NCBI GenBank assembly: GCA_032358255.1
Contig: JAULBX010004110.1
Location: forward strand, 1-64,000
DNA length: 64,000 bases
Direction of reading: 5' to 3'
Origin: Heterotrichella gracilis
Lineage: Eukaryota > Sar > Xanthophyceae > Tribonematales > Xanthonemataceae
The notes beneath the pieces were generated by a model. The model was not told the origin of the DNA, made no database searches, and saw nothing but the letters and a program-made list of their open reading frames with translations. Positions 34,914 through 44,400 of the stretch are shown piece after piece (position 1 is the first letter of the stretch; every line of letters starts with the position of its first letter). The translations under genes and the position numbers were made by a program.

Positions 34914-35076
34914 AACCCTTGAAGGTTTTGATGCAATTAAGATTAACCCTTGAAGGGTTTAACGATCATTAAAGTACTCAGAACCCTTCAAGGGTTTTAA
35001 TATGATTAACAATAACCCTTGAATGGTTTTGATGAAATTAGCGAGAACCCTTCAAGGGTTTTGATGCAAAGGGTTT
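34914..35076. repeat. Array 2: five palindromes upstream of the barrel gene
   Basis: Copies start at 34914 (one G missing), 34945, 34982, 35014 (one mismatch) and 35046, with periods 31, 37, 32 and 32. The gap at 35029-35045 carries the same TTGATGAAATTAGCGAG sequence as array 1. A half copy (AAGGGTT) follows at 35069. The array lies between slyD and the barrel gene, on the 5' side of the latter. Confidence 0.88.
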
Positions 35077-35088
35077 AACGTTCATAAA

Positions 35089-35115
35089 AAAAGCCTGCAA
35101 ATTTTGCAGGCTTTT
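35089..35115. terminator. Strong bidirectional terminator after slyD
   Basis: AAAAGCCTGCAAA at 35089-35101 pairs fully with TTTGCAGGCTTTT at 35103-35115 (13 bp), with T-runs on both strands. It ends the sixA-ppk1-ppx-cdaA-slyD transcript six bases after the slyD stop. Confidence 0.85.
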
Positions 35116-35121
35116 AATTTT

Positions 35122-35637
35122 TTAGTGGTGGTGATGTCCACCCGGACCATGCACATGTCCATGATCTAGTTCTTCTTGTGTGGCTTTACGCACATCCAAG
35201 ACTTCACCTATAAAATGCAATTCGTATCCGGCTAAAGGATGATTAAAATCCATTTCTACTTCTGTATCGTTGATAGAAAGTACTCTTCCCATTAATGGAT
35301 TTCCTTCTGCATCGCTCATTTCCAGATCTTGTCCCACTTTTACGCGGGTATCGTCAAACTTACCATCTATAAAAAATGCGGCCTTATCAATTTTTACAAC
35401 GTATTCTTTTTCAAATTCGCCATAGCCGTTCTTTGAACTGATTCTAAAGTCAAATTTATCTCCTTTTTTCTTACCACTCAGACTGGTTTCAAAGTCGGGC
35501 AATACACTGCCGTATCCGAATAAAAATACAAATGGGTGTTCGGCCGAGGTCTCTTCAATGAGTTCTTCGGGAGCGTTGTTTTTACTTGCTGTTAAGTAAT
35601 AATTTACTGTAACGGCTTTGTCTTCTGAAATGGTCAT
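35122..35637 (-). CDS. slyD: SlyD-type FKBP peptidyl-prolyl isomerase
   Basis: A 171-residue cytoplasmic folding helper. The FKBP part (about 1-70 and 130-150) has FLFGYGSVLPDFETSLSGKKKGDKFDFRI and the inserted flap domain ends with NHPLAGYELHFIGEVLDV, a signature of SlyD. The C-terminus is a histidine-rich metal-binding tail (HGHVHGPGGHHHH), as in SlyD proteins that help nickel-enzyme maturation. It is the last gene of the reverse-strand polyphosphate/c-di-AMP operon, 36 bases after cdaA, and is followed by a strong terminator. Confidence 0.93.
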   Translation of the reverse strand: MTISEDKAVTVNYYLTASKNNAPEELIEETSAEHPFVFLFGYGSVLPDFETSLSGKKKGDKFDFRISSKNGYGEFEKEYVVKIDKAAFFIDGKFDDTRVKVGQDLEMSDAEGNPLMGRVLSINDTEVEMDFNHPLAGYELHFIGEVLDVRKATQEELDHGHVHGPGGHHHH

Positions 35638-35673
35638 ATTTTTTATTTTTTATGAGCAGCAAAATTAGGGAAA

Positions 35674-36480
35674 TTAATTCAACTGTTTTGTGTTTTTGTC
35701 TAATAAGTACAATAATTTGTCCTTGTTGAGATCGGGTTTAATTTCTCCATTCATGGTCAATGAAACGGCACCCGTTTGTTCACTCACAGCAATGGCCAAT
35801 GCATCGGTATTTTCAGTTAAACCCACTGCAGCTCTGTGACGCATGCCGAAATGGGCCGGAAAATTCTCCTTTTCGGTCACCGGCAATACACAACGGGCAG
35901 CTACAATGCGGTTGTCGAGAATGATCACCGCGCCATCGTGTAAGGGGGAGTTTTTGTAGAAAATATTCTCTAACATGCGACTGCTTAAACCCGAATCAAC
36001 CTGATCACCAGTGGCAATAAAAAATTTAAGATCAGACTTTCGGGCAATCACGATCAGGGCTCCGGTTTTGGTTTCACTCATTCTAAAGCAGGCATCTGCT
36101 ACGGCATCAATGTCTAAATTAATGCTGGATTCTTCGCTGCCGGCGTAAAATTTAAAAATCCCTTTCCAGTTTTTATTTCGTAAAAATTCATTCGAGCCAA
36201 TGTATAAGAGAAACTTTCGAATTTCCTGTTGAAACACGATCATGATGGCAATAACACCCACGTTCACAAACTTACCGATGATGGATGCCAGTAATTGCAG
36301 GTCAAAGGCCTTGATCACAATGTACACGAAGTAAATAAAAGCGAGACCAATAAAAATATTGATGGCAGAGGTTCCTTTCACCAAATTATAAGCCATGTAT
36401 AAAACAATGGCAACAAGAAGGATGTCGATCGCATCGGTGACACGAAAACTAATAAAATGTATGAAGGAGAGTAATGTCAA
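35674..36480 (-). CDS. cdaA: Diadenylate cyclase CdaA
   Basis: A 268-residue membrane enzyme that makes c-di-AMP from two ATP. Three N-terminal helices (about 15-85) anchor a DisA_N catalytic domain. The two catalytic motifs are present: LHDGAVII with DGA (about 190) and RHRAAVG with RHR (about 220). The start is a TTG at 36480. It lies 18 bases downstream of ppx and 36 upstream of slyD. The family is TIGR00159-like and normal in length. No ybbR/cdaR regulator gene is adjacent, in contrast to Firmicutes. Confidence 0.94.
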   Translation of the reverse strand: MTLLSFIHFISFRVTDAIDILLVAIVLYMAYNLVKGTSAINIFIGLAFIYFVYIVIKAFDLQLLASIIGKFVNVGVIAIMIVFQQEIRKFLLYIGSNEFLRNKNWKGIFKFYAGSEESSINLDIDAVADACFRMSETKTGALIVIARKSDLKFFIATGDQVDSGLSSRMLENIFYKNSPLHDGAVIILDNRIVAARCVLPVTEKENFPAHFGMRHRAAVGLTENTDALAIAVSEQTGAVSLTMNGEIKPDLNKDKLLYLLDKNTKQLN

Positions 36481-36498
36481 GTCTTTAATGAAAATAAA

Positions 36499-37386
36499 TT
36501 ATTTTGATCCTTTTACATGGTTTTCATACATCATGTGCACTAAGCCGTCTGAAAGTCCAACTTGTGGTACAAATACTTTTTCGATATCCGCATTTTTCAT
36601 CACACTTAAAAATATTTTGGCTGCCGGAATAATTACGTCTGCACGATCGGGTTTCAGATCCAAACGTTCAATTCTTTCCTGATACGTGTATGAGCAGAGC
36701 ATGTCGTAGATGTTTTTTAATTTCTCGTAACTCATGTGCTTGGTCTCTTTTTTACCGCTCATCTTAAAGATCTTGTTGATGTTACCACCCGATCCAATGG
36801 CTGAGAGTGGATGAATACCAAGCGTGTTGCGTTTTAACCAGGATTTCATTTCTTCCCATTCAGCTTTGTCTACTTTATCAAGTAACATCCTCACGGTGCC
36901 AATATTAAACGATTTGGCGGCTATTACTTTGTTGGTGTAATACAATGTCAATTCGGTACTTCCGCCACCCACATCAATATACAGATAAGCAAATTTAGGA
37001 TTGAGTAACTCTTCAATATGATTGGAGAAAACCAAAGCAGCTTCGTTTTTTCCGTCAATGATCTCTACATTGATGCCTGATTCTGTTTTTACCCGCTCAA
37101 TAATGGCAGCGCCGTTTGAGGCATCGCGCATCGCGCTGGTAGCAACCGCCCGATAGTTTATCACACCATAGGCTTTGATCAATTCAGAAAATCCTTTTAA
37201 GGCAGTGATCAGGCGATCGGCTTTTTGCTCAGAAATTAGTCCATGCGTAAAAACATCATCACCTAAACGAATGGGCATTCGTATCAATTCTTCTTTGCTG
37301 AAATGAGGTTTACCATCCACTGTATACACCCTGCAAAATAACAAACGCATGGCGTTACTTCCAATATCTATCGCTGCAAATACCAT
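36499..37386 (-). CDS. ppx: Ppx/GppA-family exopolyphosphatase
   Basis: A 295-residue ASKHA-fold phosphatase. The N-terminal ATPase-type loop reads FAAIDIGSNAMRLLFCRV. The second phosphate loop is YLYIDVGGGSTELTLY (about 133-148), and GSGGNINKIFKM follows (about 198-209). Members release phosphate from polyphosphate or convert pppGpp to ppGpp. The single-domain length of about 300 residues suits a Ppx/GppA core without the C-terminal HD-like domains. It starts two bases after ppk1, so the polyphosphate-making and polyphosphate-breaking activities are co-expressed. Confidence 0.92.
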   Translation of the reverse strand: MVFAAIDIGSNAMRLLFCRVYTVDGKPHFSKEELIRMPIRLGDDVFTHGLISEQKADRLITALKGFSELIKAYGVINYRAVATSAMRDASNGAAIIERVKTESGINVEIIDGKNEAALVFSNHIEELLNPKFAYLYIDVGGGSTELTLYYTNKVIAAKSFNIGTVRMLLDKVDKAEWEEMKSWLKRNTLGIHPLSAIGSGGNINKIFKMSGKKETKHMSYEKLKNIYDMLCSYTYQERIERLDLKPDRADVIIPAAKIFLSVMKNADIEKVFVPQVGLSDGLVHMMYENHVKGSK

Positions 37387-37388
37387 AC

Positions 37389-39497
37389 TTAGCTCAGTAC
37401 TTTTTTAGTTTTCATTTCTTCTGCCTGTATCAACTCCTTTTCACGGATGAAATATCGGTAAATTTCATCCTGTACGCGAATTTTCTTTTCACCCGGTTTG
37501 GCTTTTTTGTAAAAATTTTCTTGTCTTTTATCCAGAATCCGCACTTTTGTGTTTCCGGCCAGCTGAATGGAAATAATGTCTTTTATTTGTTTTCTAATTT
37601 CCGGACTATAAATTGGCACCGCTACCTCACTTCTGTTATCAAGGTTTCGGCTCATCCAGTCTGCCGATGAAATAAATATTTTTTCATTCCCACCATTATG
37701 AAAAATAAATACCCGTGAGTGTTCCAGGTATTTATCTACAATACTATAGGCGGTAATATTATCACTCCAGCCTTCCATTTCGGTCACTAAAGAGCAGGCT
37801 CCTCGTATGATAAGTGTGATTTTTACCCCGGCTTTACTGGCATCGTATAATTTGGCGATCATTTCTTTATCTACCAGACTATTCATTTTTAGAATTATTT
37901 CTGCCGGCTTATTTTTTTTAGCCGCTTGAATTTCTTTATTTATTAAAGCGACAAAATCTCTGCGCATAAAGAATGGCGCTGCAAGAATGTGTTTAAAGGA
38001 TTGAACTTTGAAATTATTTTCGTAAAACTCAAACATCTTGAAGATATCTGAAGCAATTTCCTTGTGAGCAGTGAGCAAGGAAAAATCGGTATAGATGCGG
38101 GAAGTGTTTTCGTTAAAGTTGCCGGTACCAATGTGAGCATATTGCACTTCTTTGCCACTCTCACGGGCAGTGATCAAAAAAAGTTTAGAGTGTACTTTTA
38201 ATCCCGGTACTCCGTAAATAACACGTGCCCCTTCTTCCTGCAGTTTATTTGCCCAGTAAATATTATTTTCTTCATCAAAACGTGCCTGTAACTCCACTAA
38301 AACAGTTACTTTTTTTCCGTTTTTTACAGCGTTAATAAGTGCATTCGCGATCTTAGAAGAATCTGCTACCCGGTACAAGGTGATCTTAATACTTTCCACT
38401 GTTGGATCAATGGATGCTTCGCGCAATAAACCAATGATGTGATTATAAGTGTGATAAGGATAATGAAGGAGAATGTCTTTTTGTTTGATCGCCTTTAAGG
38501 TGGTGAACAAATGTTTTTCAAGATCTTTATGCTCAATGGCTGGAGGATGATTGTAGATCAATTCTTTTTCACCGAGTGAAGGAAAATTGATGAAATTTTT
38601 AAAATTATGATAACGTCCACCCGGTATGGCATTATCTTTTTTAGCCATTCCTAATCGTTTCATAATGTATTTAAGCATGTCATCTGACATGGCAGCATCG
38701 TACACAAAGCGCACCGGCTGACCTTGTTTACGGGCCTTCACGCTCTTTGAGATCTTCTCGATCATGCTTTTGCTTACATCATTATCTAACTCCAATTCAG
38801 CATCACGCGTTAATTTTACATTATAAGCCTCTACTGTTCTGTAGCCAAATACTTCGAAGATCTGATCGGTATTAAATCTAATCACATCATCCACCAACAT
38901 GATGTAATGTTTTTTGCCGTGGCTTGGTAGAACCACAAAGCGGGAAACATTTTGTGAAGGAATTTCAATGATAGCGTATTTGTTCTTTTTATTTACCAAG
39001 ATAGATTCCAAACGCAGATACATGTAACTGGCTTTATCTTTGAGATAAGGAAAGGGTTTTTGATCATCGATCATCACCGGAAATAAATTGGAAGCCAGTT
39101 CGTTGTTGAAGTATTCAGTAACAAAGATACGTTGCGTCGAAGTGAGCTGTTTTTCATTGATGATGAATACATTTTTATCAGCGAGTTCAAGCAACAACTC
39201 CTGATAGATGTTCTCAAAATTATTTTGTTGCTCAATTACTTTTCTTTGCAAACGCGTCAATAATTCTTTCGGGTCTTCTTCATAAATATCCAAGGCTTTT
39301 TTACCGAGTTTTGCCAGGCGTTTAACAGTTGCTACCCTTACTCTGTAAAATTCATCGCGGTTATTACTAAAGATTCCCAGAAATTTTAATCGTTCAATAA
39401 GCGGGGTGGTGCGGTCAGCGGCTTCTTGTAGCACCCTTTCATTAAAGGATAGCCAGCTGATCTCGCGATTTATATATGGAAAAACTTTGCTCTTCAT
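37389..39497 (-). CDS. ppk1: Polyphosphate kinase 1
   Basis: A 702-residue enzyme that makes polyphosphate from ATP and can work in reverse. The N-terminal domain starts YINREISWLSFNERVLQEA. The catalytic half has two phospholipase-D-like subdomains. The first includes ITLYRVADSSKIANALINAVKNGKKVTVLVELQARFDEENN and LKVHSKLFLI with the phosphorylatable histidine; the second includes HSRVFIFHNGG and ISSADWMSRNLDNR. Length is normal for PPK1. It is two bases upstream of ppx and 14 downstream of sixA, so the three form one unit. Confidence 0.95.
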   Translation of the reverse strand: MKSKVFPYINREISWLSFNERVLQEAADRTTPLIERLKFLGIFSNNRDEFYRVRVATVKRLAKLGKKALDIYEEDPKELLTRLQRKVIEQQNNFENIYQELLLELADKNVFIINEKQLTSTQRIFVTEYFNNELASNLFPVMIDDQKPFPYLKDKASYMYLRLESILVNKKNKYAIIEIPSQNVSRFVVLPSHGKKHYIMLVDDVIRFNTDQIFEVFGYRTVEAYNVKLTRDAELELDNDVSKSMIEKISKSVKARKQGQPVRFVYDAAMSDDMLKYIMKRLGMAKKDNAIPGGRYHNFKNFINFPSLGEKELIYNHPPAIEHKDLEKHLFTTLKAIKQKDILLHYPYHTYNHIIGLLREASIDPTVESIKITLYRVADSSKIANALINAVKNGKKVTVLVELQARFDEENNIYWANKLQEEGARVIYGVPGLKVHSKLFLITARESGKEVQYAHIGTGNFNENTSRIYTDFSLLTAHKEIASDIFKMFEFYENNFKVQSFKHILAAPFFMRRDFVALINKEIQAAKKNKPAEIILKMNSLVDKEMIAKLYDASKAGVKITLIIRGACSLVTEMEGWSDNITAYSIVDKYLEHSRVFIFHNGGNEKIFISSADWMSRNLDNRSEVAVPIYSPEIRKQIKDIISIQLAGNTKVRILDKRQENFYKKAKPGEKKIRVQDEIYRYFIREKELIQAEEMKTKKVLS

Positions 39498-39511
39498 TTT
39501 TTAGTTAAAAA

Positions 39512-40012
39512 TTATGATTTGAAATTTTTTGGAAATTCGTAAAAGATCAATTTCCCTGTTTTTGGCCGGATGTCTTTCCACTGCTTAGCTTGAAATTGAT
39601 AAGACACCATAGCACAGGTAGGTAGGTTATCAAAAAAAATATCTTCCGAAAGATGATTGCACAGGTTGGTAAATCCCGGATTATGTCCAAACACAAGCAG
39701 CTGGCTGTTTTCCTCTGATTGCTGTTGAATCACCGTTAGTAGTGTTGACTCTTCTGCTTCATAGATTCGTGATTCAAATTGAATCTCTTCTGCCGATATG
39801 GTTAAATTTCGGGCAAAGATCAAAGCGGTGCTGTATGCTCTAATGGCCGGACTTGAAAGGATCAAATCAGGTTTTGTTTGATTTTTCGCAAACCACTCAC
39901 TCATCACATAAGCATCTTTTAACCCCCTGGCGCTTAAGTGACGATCAATATCCTGCGCAAATTCTTCACCCCAATCGCTCTTAGCATGTCTTACAAACGT
40001 AATTTGTTTCAT
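39512..40012 (-). CDS. sixA: SixA-like histidine phosphatase
   Basis: A 166-residue protein of the histidine phosphatase clan. The catalytic RHG-type motif is TFVRHAKSDWG (residues 5-15), followed by SSPAIRAYSTA and the second histidine in FGHNPG. The best match is SixA, a protein phosphohistidine phosphatase. Linkage to ppk1/ppx suggests a link to phosphate signalling or polyphosphate turnover, but this is only inferred. It is the first gene of the reverse-strand operon; its start at 40012 leaves about 60 bases to the divergent DUF2130 gene, where a promoter is expected but not clearly seen. Confidence 0.86.
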   Translation of the reverse strand: MKQITFVRHAKSDWGEEFAQDIDRHLSARGLKDAYVMSEWFAKNQTKPDLILSSPAIRAYSTALIFARNLTISAEEIQFESRIYEAEESTLLTVIQQQSEENSQLLVFGHNPGFTNLCNHLSEDIFFDNLPTCAMVSYQFQAKQWKDIRPKTGKLIFYEFPKNFKS

Positions 40013-40104
40013 TGTTTAAATTGTGTTAGCTCAAAAAGTATTTTAAAAAAAACTGTTCAATCTAAGCTAATAAAGTGATAAATTTACACAAAACCAAGTG
40101 TATT

Positions 40105-41331
40105 ATGAGCAATAATTCCATAATTCAATGCCCAAATTGTAAACATGAATTCGCTATTGAGAATGCTCTTTCCCAAAAGATAGAAGATGAGATCCGAAGC
40201 AAATATCTAAAACGGTATAATGAAGATAAACTTAAACTGGAATCTGAAAAGGCACAGTTAAATTCAGCAACAGAGCAGCTAAAACTGCAGGCCGAAAATC
40301 AGGAACGTATTCTGGAAGATAAATTGCGTATAGCTAAAAGCCAGTTACGAGAAGAAGCGATAAAAAAAGCAGCCAATGAAATGCAAACTCAGCTGGAAAT
40401 GCTTAACAAAGAGTTAACAGAAAAGTCACAAAAGCTCAAAGAGAGCCAGATAAAGGAATTGGAATTGTTGCAGAAAGAAAAACAAATCAATGAGCGCGAG
40501 GAAAGTTTAAAGTTGGATATGGAAAAACAGATGCTCGAGCGACAAAAAGAGATTGAAGATCGGGTTAAAAAAATGGAGAGTGAACGGAGCGATCTTAAAA
40601 TTAAGGAACTGGAGAAAAAACTGGCCGACCAGGTAGAATTAGCAGAAACTATGCGCCGTAAGGCCGAACAGGGAAGCATGCAGTTACAAGGAGAAGTGCT
40701 TGAGTTGGCCCTCGAAGAACTGCTAAAATCCTCCTTTCCTTTTGATACCATTGAAGAAGTGGCTAAAGGAACCAAAGGTGCTGATTGTGTGCAATACGTC
40801 AAAAATAACGTGGCCCAGCTTTGCGGTAAAATCATTTATGAAAGTAAACGCACCAAATCCTTTACCAATGAGTGGATCGAAAAACTGAAACTGGACATGC
40901 GCGCGCAACAGGCCGACATAGCTGTCATTGTGACCGAAGTGCTGCCGAAAGACATGGAACATTTTGGTTTTAAAGATGGGGTATGGATCTGCCGCTTTTC
41001 AGATGTCAAAGCACTGGCTTTTTTATTACGTGATAGTCTGATCAAAATATACGGTGCTTTGGCAAGTCAGGAAAATAAAGGCGATAAAATGCACATGCTC
41101 TACGATTATCTCACCGGTAACGAATTTAACCAACAACTTCTCGCCATTATGGAAGGTTTTGTTTCTTTAAAAGACAGCATTACCCGTGAAAGAGTACAAA
41201 TGGAAAAAATGTGGAAAGAACGTGAAAAACAGCTTGAGAAGGTGCTTTTAAATACCACCCAGTTCTATGGCTCTATAAAAGGGATTGCCGGCAATGCCAT
41301 TGGTGGAATTGCCCTTTTAGACGGAGAGTAA
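40105..41331 (+). CDS. DUF2130 domain protein
   Basis: A 408-residue cytoplasmic protein. The N-terminus carries a CPNC zinc-ribbon-like motif (IIQCPNCKHEFAIENALS). It is followed by a long coiled coil (about 25-200, Lys/Glu rich). The C-terminal half is the DUF2130 domain (GEVLELALEELLKSSFPFDTIEEVAKGTKGADC...QLCGKIIYESKRTKSFTNEWIEKLKLD...ADIAVIVTE), a predicted PD-(D/E)xK-like nuclease fold, as in RmuC-like proteins. The G-D and E-x-K-like residues of that fold appear at GADC and YESKRTK. The function is not established. I start at the ATG at 40105, not at the upstream GTG at 40075. Confidence 0.83.
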   Translation: MSNNSIIQCPNCKHEFAIENALSQKIEDEIRSKYLKRYNEDKLKLESEKAQLNSATEQLKLQAENQERILEDKLRIAKSQLREEAIKKAANEMQTQLEMLNKELTEKSQKLKESQIKELELLQKEKQINEREESLKLDMEKQMLERQKEIEDRVKKMESERSDLKIKELEKKLADQVELAETMRRKAEQGSMQLQGEVLELALEELLKSSFPFDTIEEVAKGTKGADCVQYVKNNVAQLCGKIIYESKRTKSFTNEWIEKLKLDMRAQQADIAVIVTEVLPKDMEHFGFKDGVWICRFSDVKALAFLLRDSLIKIYGALASQENKGDKMHMLYDYLTGNEFNQQLLAIMEGFVSLKDSITRERVQMEKMWKEREKQLEKVLLNTTQFYGSIKGIAGNAIGGIALLDGE

Positions 41332-41409
41332 ATTTTGATCTTTTTTAAGCTTTGCTTTTCTTTATTTGCAACAAATTTCCGTACATTTAAATTCTAAAAT
41401 GACCGGCAC

Positions 41410-44400
41410 TTGAAGCGTTTAATCGTTTATATTTTATTACTGTTTTCGTCAATACTCAAGGCTCAGTTTAATTATGGACATCAAATGGATTTTGGAAAAA
41501 ACCGTTTGCAGTACAAAGACTTTGTTTGGACCTATCTGGATTATGAACGTTACCGAATTTATTCTTACCAAGGTGGTAACGAACTAGGGAAATATGTCTC
41601 GGTCAGTTTTGGCAAACAATTGTCAGTCCTCGAAAAACGCCTCGATTTTCAATATGATGATAAAATCAATGTACTGGTCTATAACAATCAAGGTGATTTT
41701 AGACAAAGTAATTTAGGTTTAAATAATGATGAACAAAACAACACGGGCGGGGTCACTCACATTATTGGCGATAAGATCAATATTTTCTTTAACGGCTCCT
41801 TAAGTGACCTCGATCAACAAATTCGTGCTACCCTGGCCGAATTAATGATCACCAAAATTTTATATGGCGGCAATGCCAGGGAAGTGGTGCGAAATTCGGC
41901 TCTCCTCAATATCCCAGTTTGGTTCTCCCAAGGCTTGGTAAAGTATTTGTCAGAGGGTTGGACGAGTTACAATGATAATATTTTGTATGATGATATTAAA
42001 AATGACCATTTCAGTTCCTTTAATAAATTAAGCGGCAGGCAGGCGGCGCAAACCGGACATGCTTTGTGGTATTACATTACTTCTAATTTTGGAGATGCTA
42101 CTATCCCAAACTTGTTGTACATGACCCGCGTTTCTCGCAGTCCTGAAAACGCATTTATTTACACACTGGGCGTTACACTCCCTAACATCATTTACGATTT
42201 TACCGAATCGTATGAAAGGCATTTATACGCCATGCGCGATTCTGTTCGCAGATCGCCCATAAATAATAACAGTGTTTTAAAAAAGTATAAATCTGTTCAC
42301 CACTTTTCACAACTGAAAGTGAGTCCGGATGGCAAGCAGGTGGTTTATGCCCGCACACAACTCAATCAATTGCGTGTTTACCTGAAAACGATGGAAGGCG
42401 GCACCGAAAAACGTTTATTAAAATACGGCGCGAAAGTGGAGGCTTTGCCTGATTACAATTATCCTTTATTAGCCTGGCATCCAAATGGTAATTTAGTGGC
42501 CATGATCTATCCCCGAAAAGATCAGTTGATCATTCACACCATTGATCTAAAAACGAATGAAGAAGTAAAACGGCCCTTACCAAATTTTGAAAAAATAAAC
42601 AGCTTCTCCTACAATACCGATGGAAAGAAAATTGTGATGAGTGCTGTAAAAAGAGGAAAAGGACATAGCGACATTTTTGTTTTCGGATTAAATACCAGTG
42701 CCATTGAACAATTAACCAACGATACCTGGGATGATCACCATCCGGTTTTTGTAAGAGGATCTAAACAAATTGTTTTTGAAAGTAACCGTATCAACGATAC
42801 AATTAAGGCCAATGAGGATGCTTTGTACTTTACCCGAATGAATAGAAATAAGGATCTGTTTATGGCTCCTTATCCCTTTACCAGCAAGGTTCTCGTTAGA
42901 ATTACCAATACGCCGGAGATCAATGAAACACAAACACAAGCGTATACTTCTAAATACATCACGTATTTAAGTGATAGAAGTGGTATTTATAATCGCTACC
43001 TGGCTGAATACGATAGTAGTATTGCGTTTGTTGATACCACTGAACATTACCGGTATTTCTTTAGATCAAAGGTCTGCACCAATTACGACAGAAATATTCT
43101 CGAACAACATATTAACGAAGATGCATCTCATGTTGCGCAAATAATTTACAGCAAAGGAAATGAAATGATGCTGTTATCGCCGCTTGAAAAATTAGATGAA
43201 ATAAACCTGAAGCCACCGGTAAAAACGTGGGAGCGTAGTTATCTGAGTCCGGCTGTTAGCGACCCCTCTAAATACATCGATCTGAAAATGAGTGATAATG
43301 CCAGTCCTCAAAAAACATCCGAATCAGAAAAAGGCATTGACTTTGAAAATTATAAATTCGGGAATGAAAAAGATAAGATCAGTACCTCTCAATCTCCTAC
43401 AGTAGCGGCTAATAAAAAAGATTCTTCACAAGCCAAAGGAAAAGGTCCTTTTAAATTTCCTATTCAACGAAATTACTACACCTCTTTCTATGTAGAGAGT
43501 ATTGTGACCCAACTCGATAATTCATTTTTAGGATTTAATTATCAGATCTACGCTCAGGGAGGCTTGCCCATCTATACAAATCCCGGTTTAAATATTTTAA
43601 CCAAGGTGACCTTACTCGATCTTTTTGAAGATCAAAAAATAACAGGGGCGTTCAGAATTAATTTTAATCTCGACAACGAAATCATGTTGGGCTGGGAACA
43701 ACGCAAGCGGATGTTTGATCAGCAAGTGATCTTAGACAGGCAAGTATTCAATAACACACGCGTAATAAACAAAGCCGGGGATGAATTTTTTGCGAAAATT
43801 AATACCAATACCTTAAAGTACGCGATCAAGTTTCCATTTAGTGAAGTGTCGGCTGTAAGGGCTTCTCTTATTTATCGCAACGACCGATACATGCCTCTTT
43901 CGGAAGAAGACTTTCCCATTGCATTAAATACAAAACCCAATTATCAAAATTTAGGCGGTATACGGTTAGAATATATTTACGATAACACACGCAAGGTGAT
44001 GTTAAATATTCTGAATGGCTTCCGCATGAAGGTGTGGTCAGAATACTGGGCATTTATAGACGGAAAAGGCCGCAATCTTTTTACTTCCGGATTTGATCTA
44101 AGGCATTACCAAAAGGTGCACCGTCAAATCACCTGGTGTAATCGAATTGCCGGCGGTAATTCATTGGGTACCGATCGTTTGTTGTTTTATTTAGGCGGAG
44201 TTGATAATGCTATTTCCCCTCAATTTAATAACAATGTGAACGTAGTAAACCCCGAGCAATACGGATTTCAGACTATTGCCACCAATATGCGCGGGTTTAA
44301 TCAAAATATACGTAACGGAAATAATTTTGTGGTCTTTAATTCAGAATTACGAATTCCCATTGTACGCTATTTGATGGATCATCCGGCGCGTTCTGATTTC

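Noticed and set aside
33979-35076. Regular ~32-bp periodicity that could be read as a CRISPR array
   Set aside because: Both the palindromes and the gaps are conserved, repeats are only 15 bp, and there are no cas genes. It is a tandem palindrome array.
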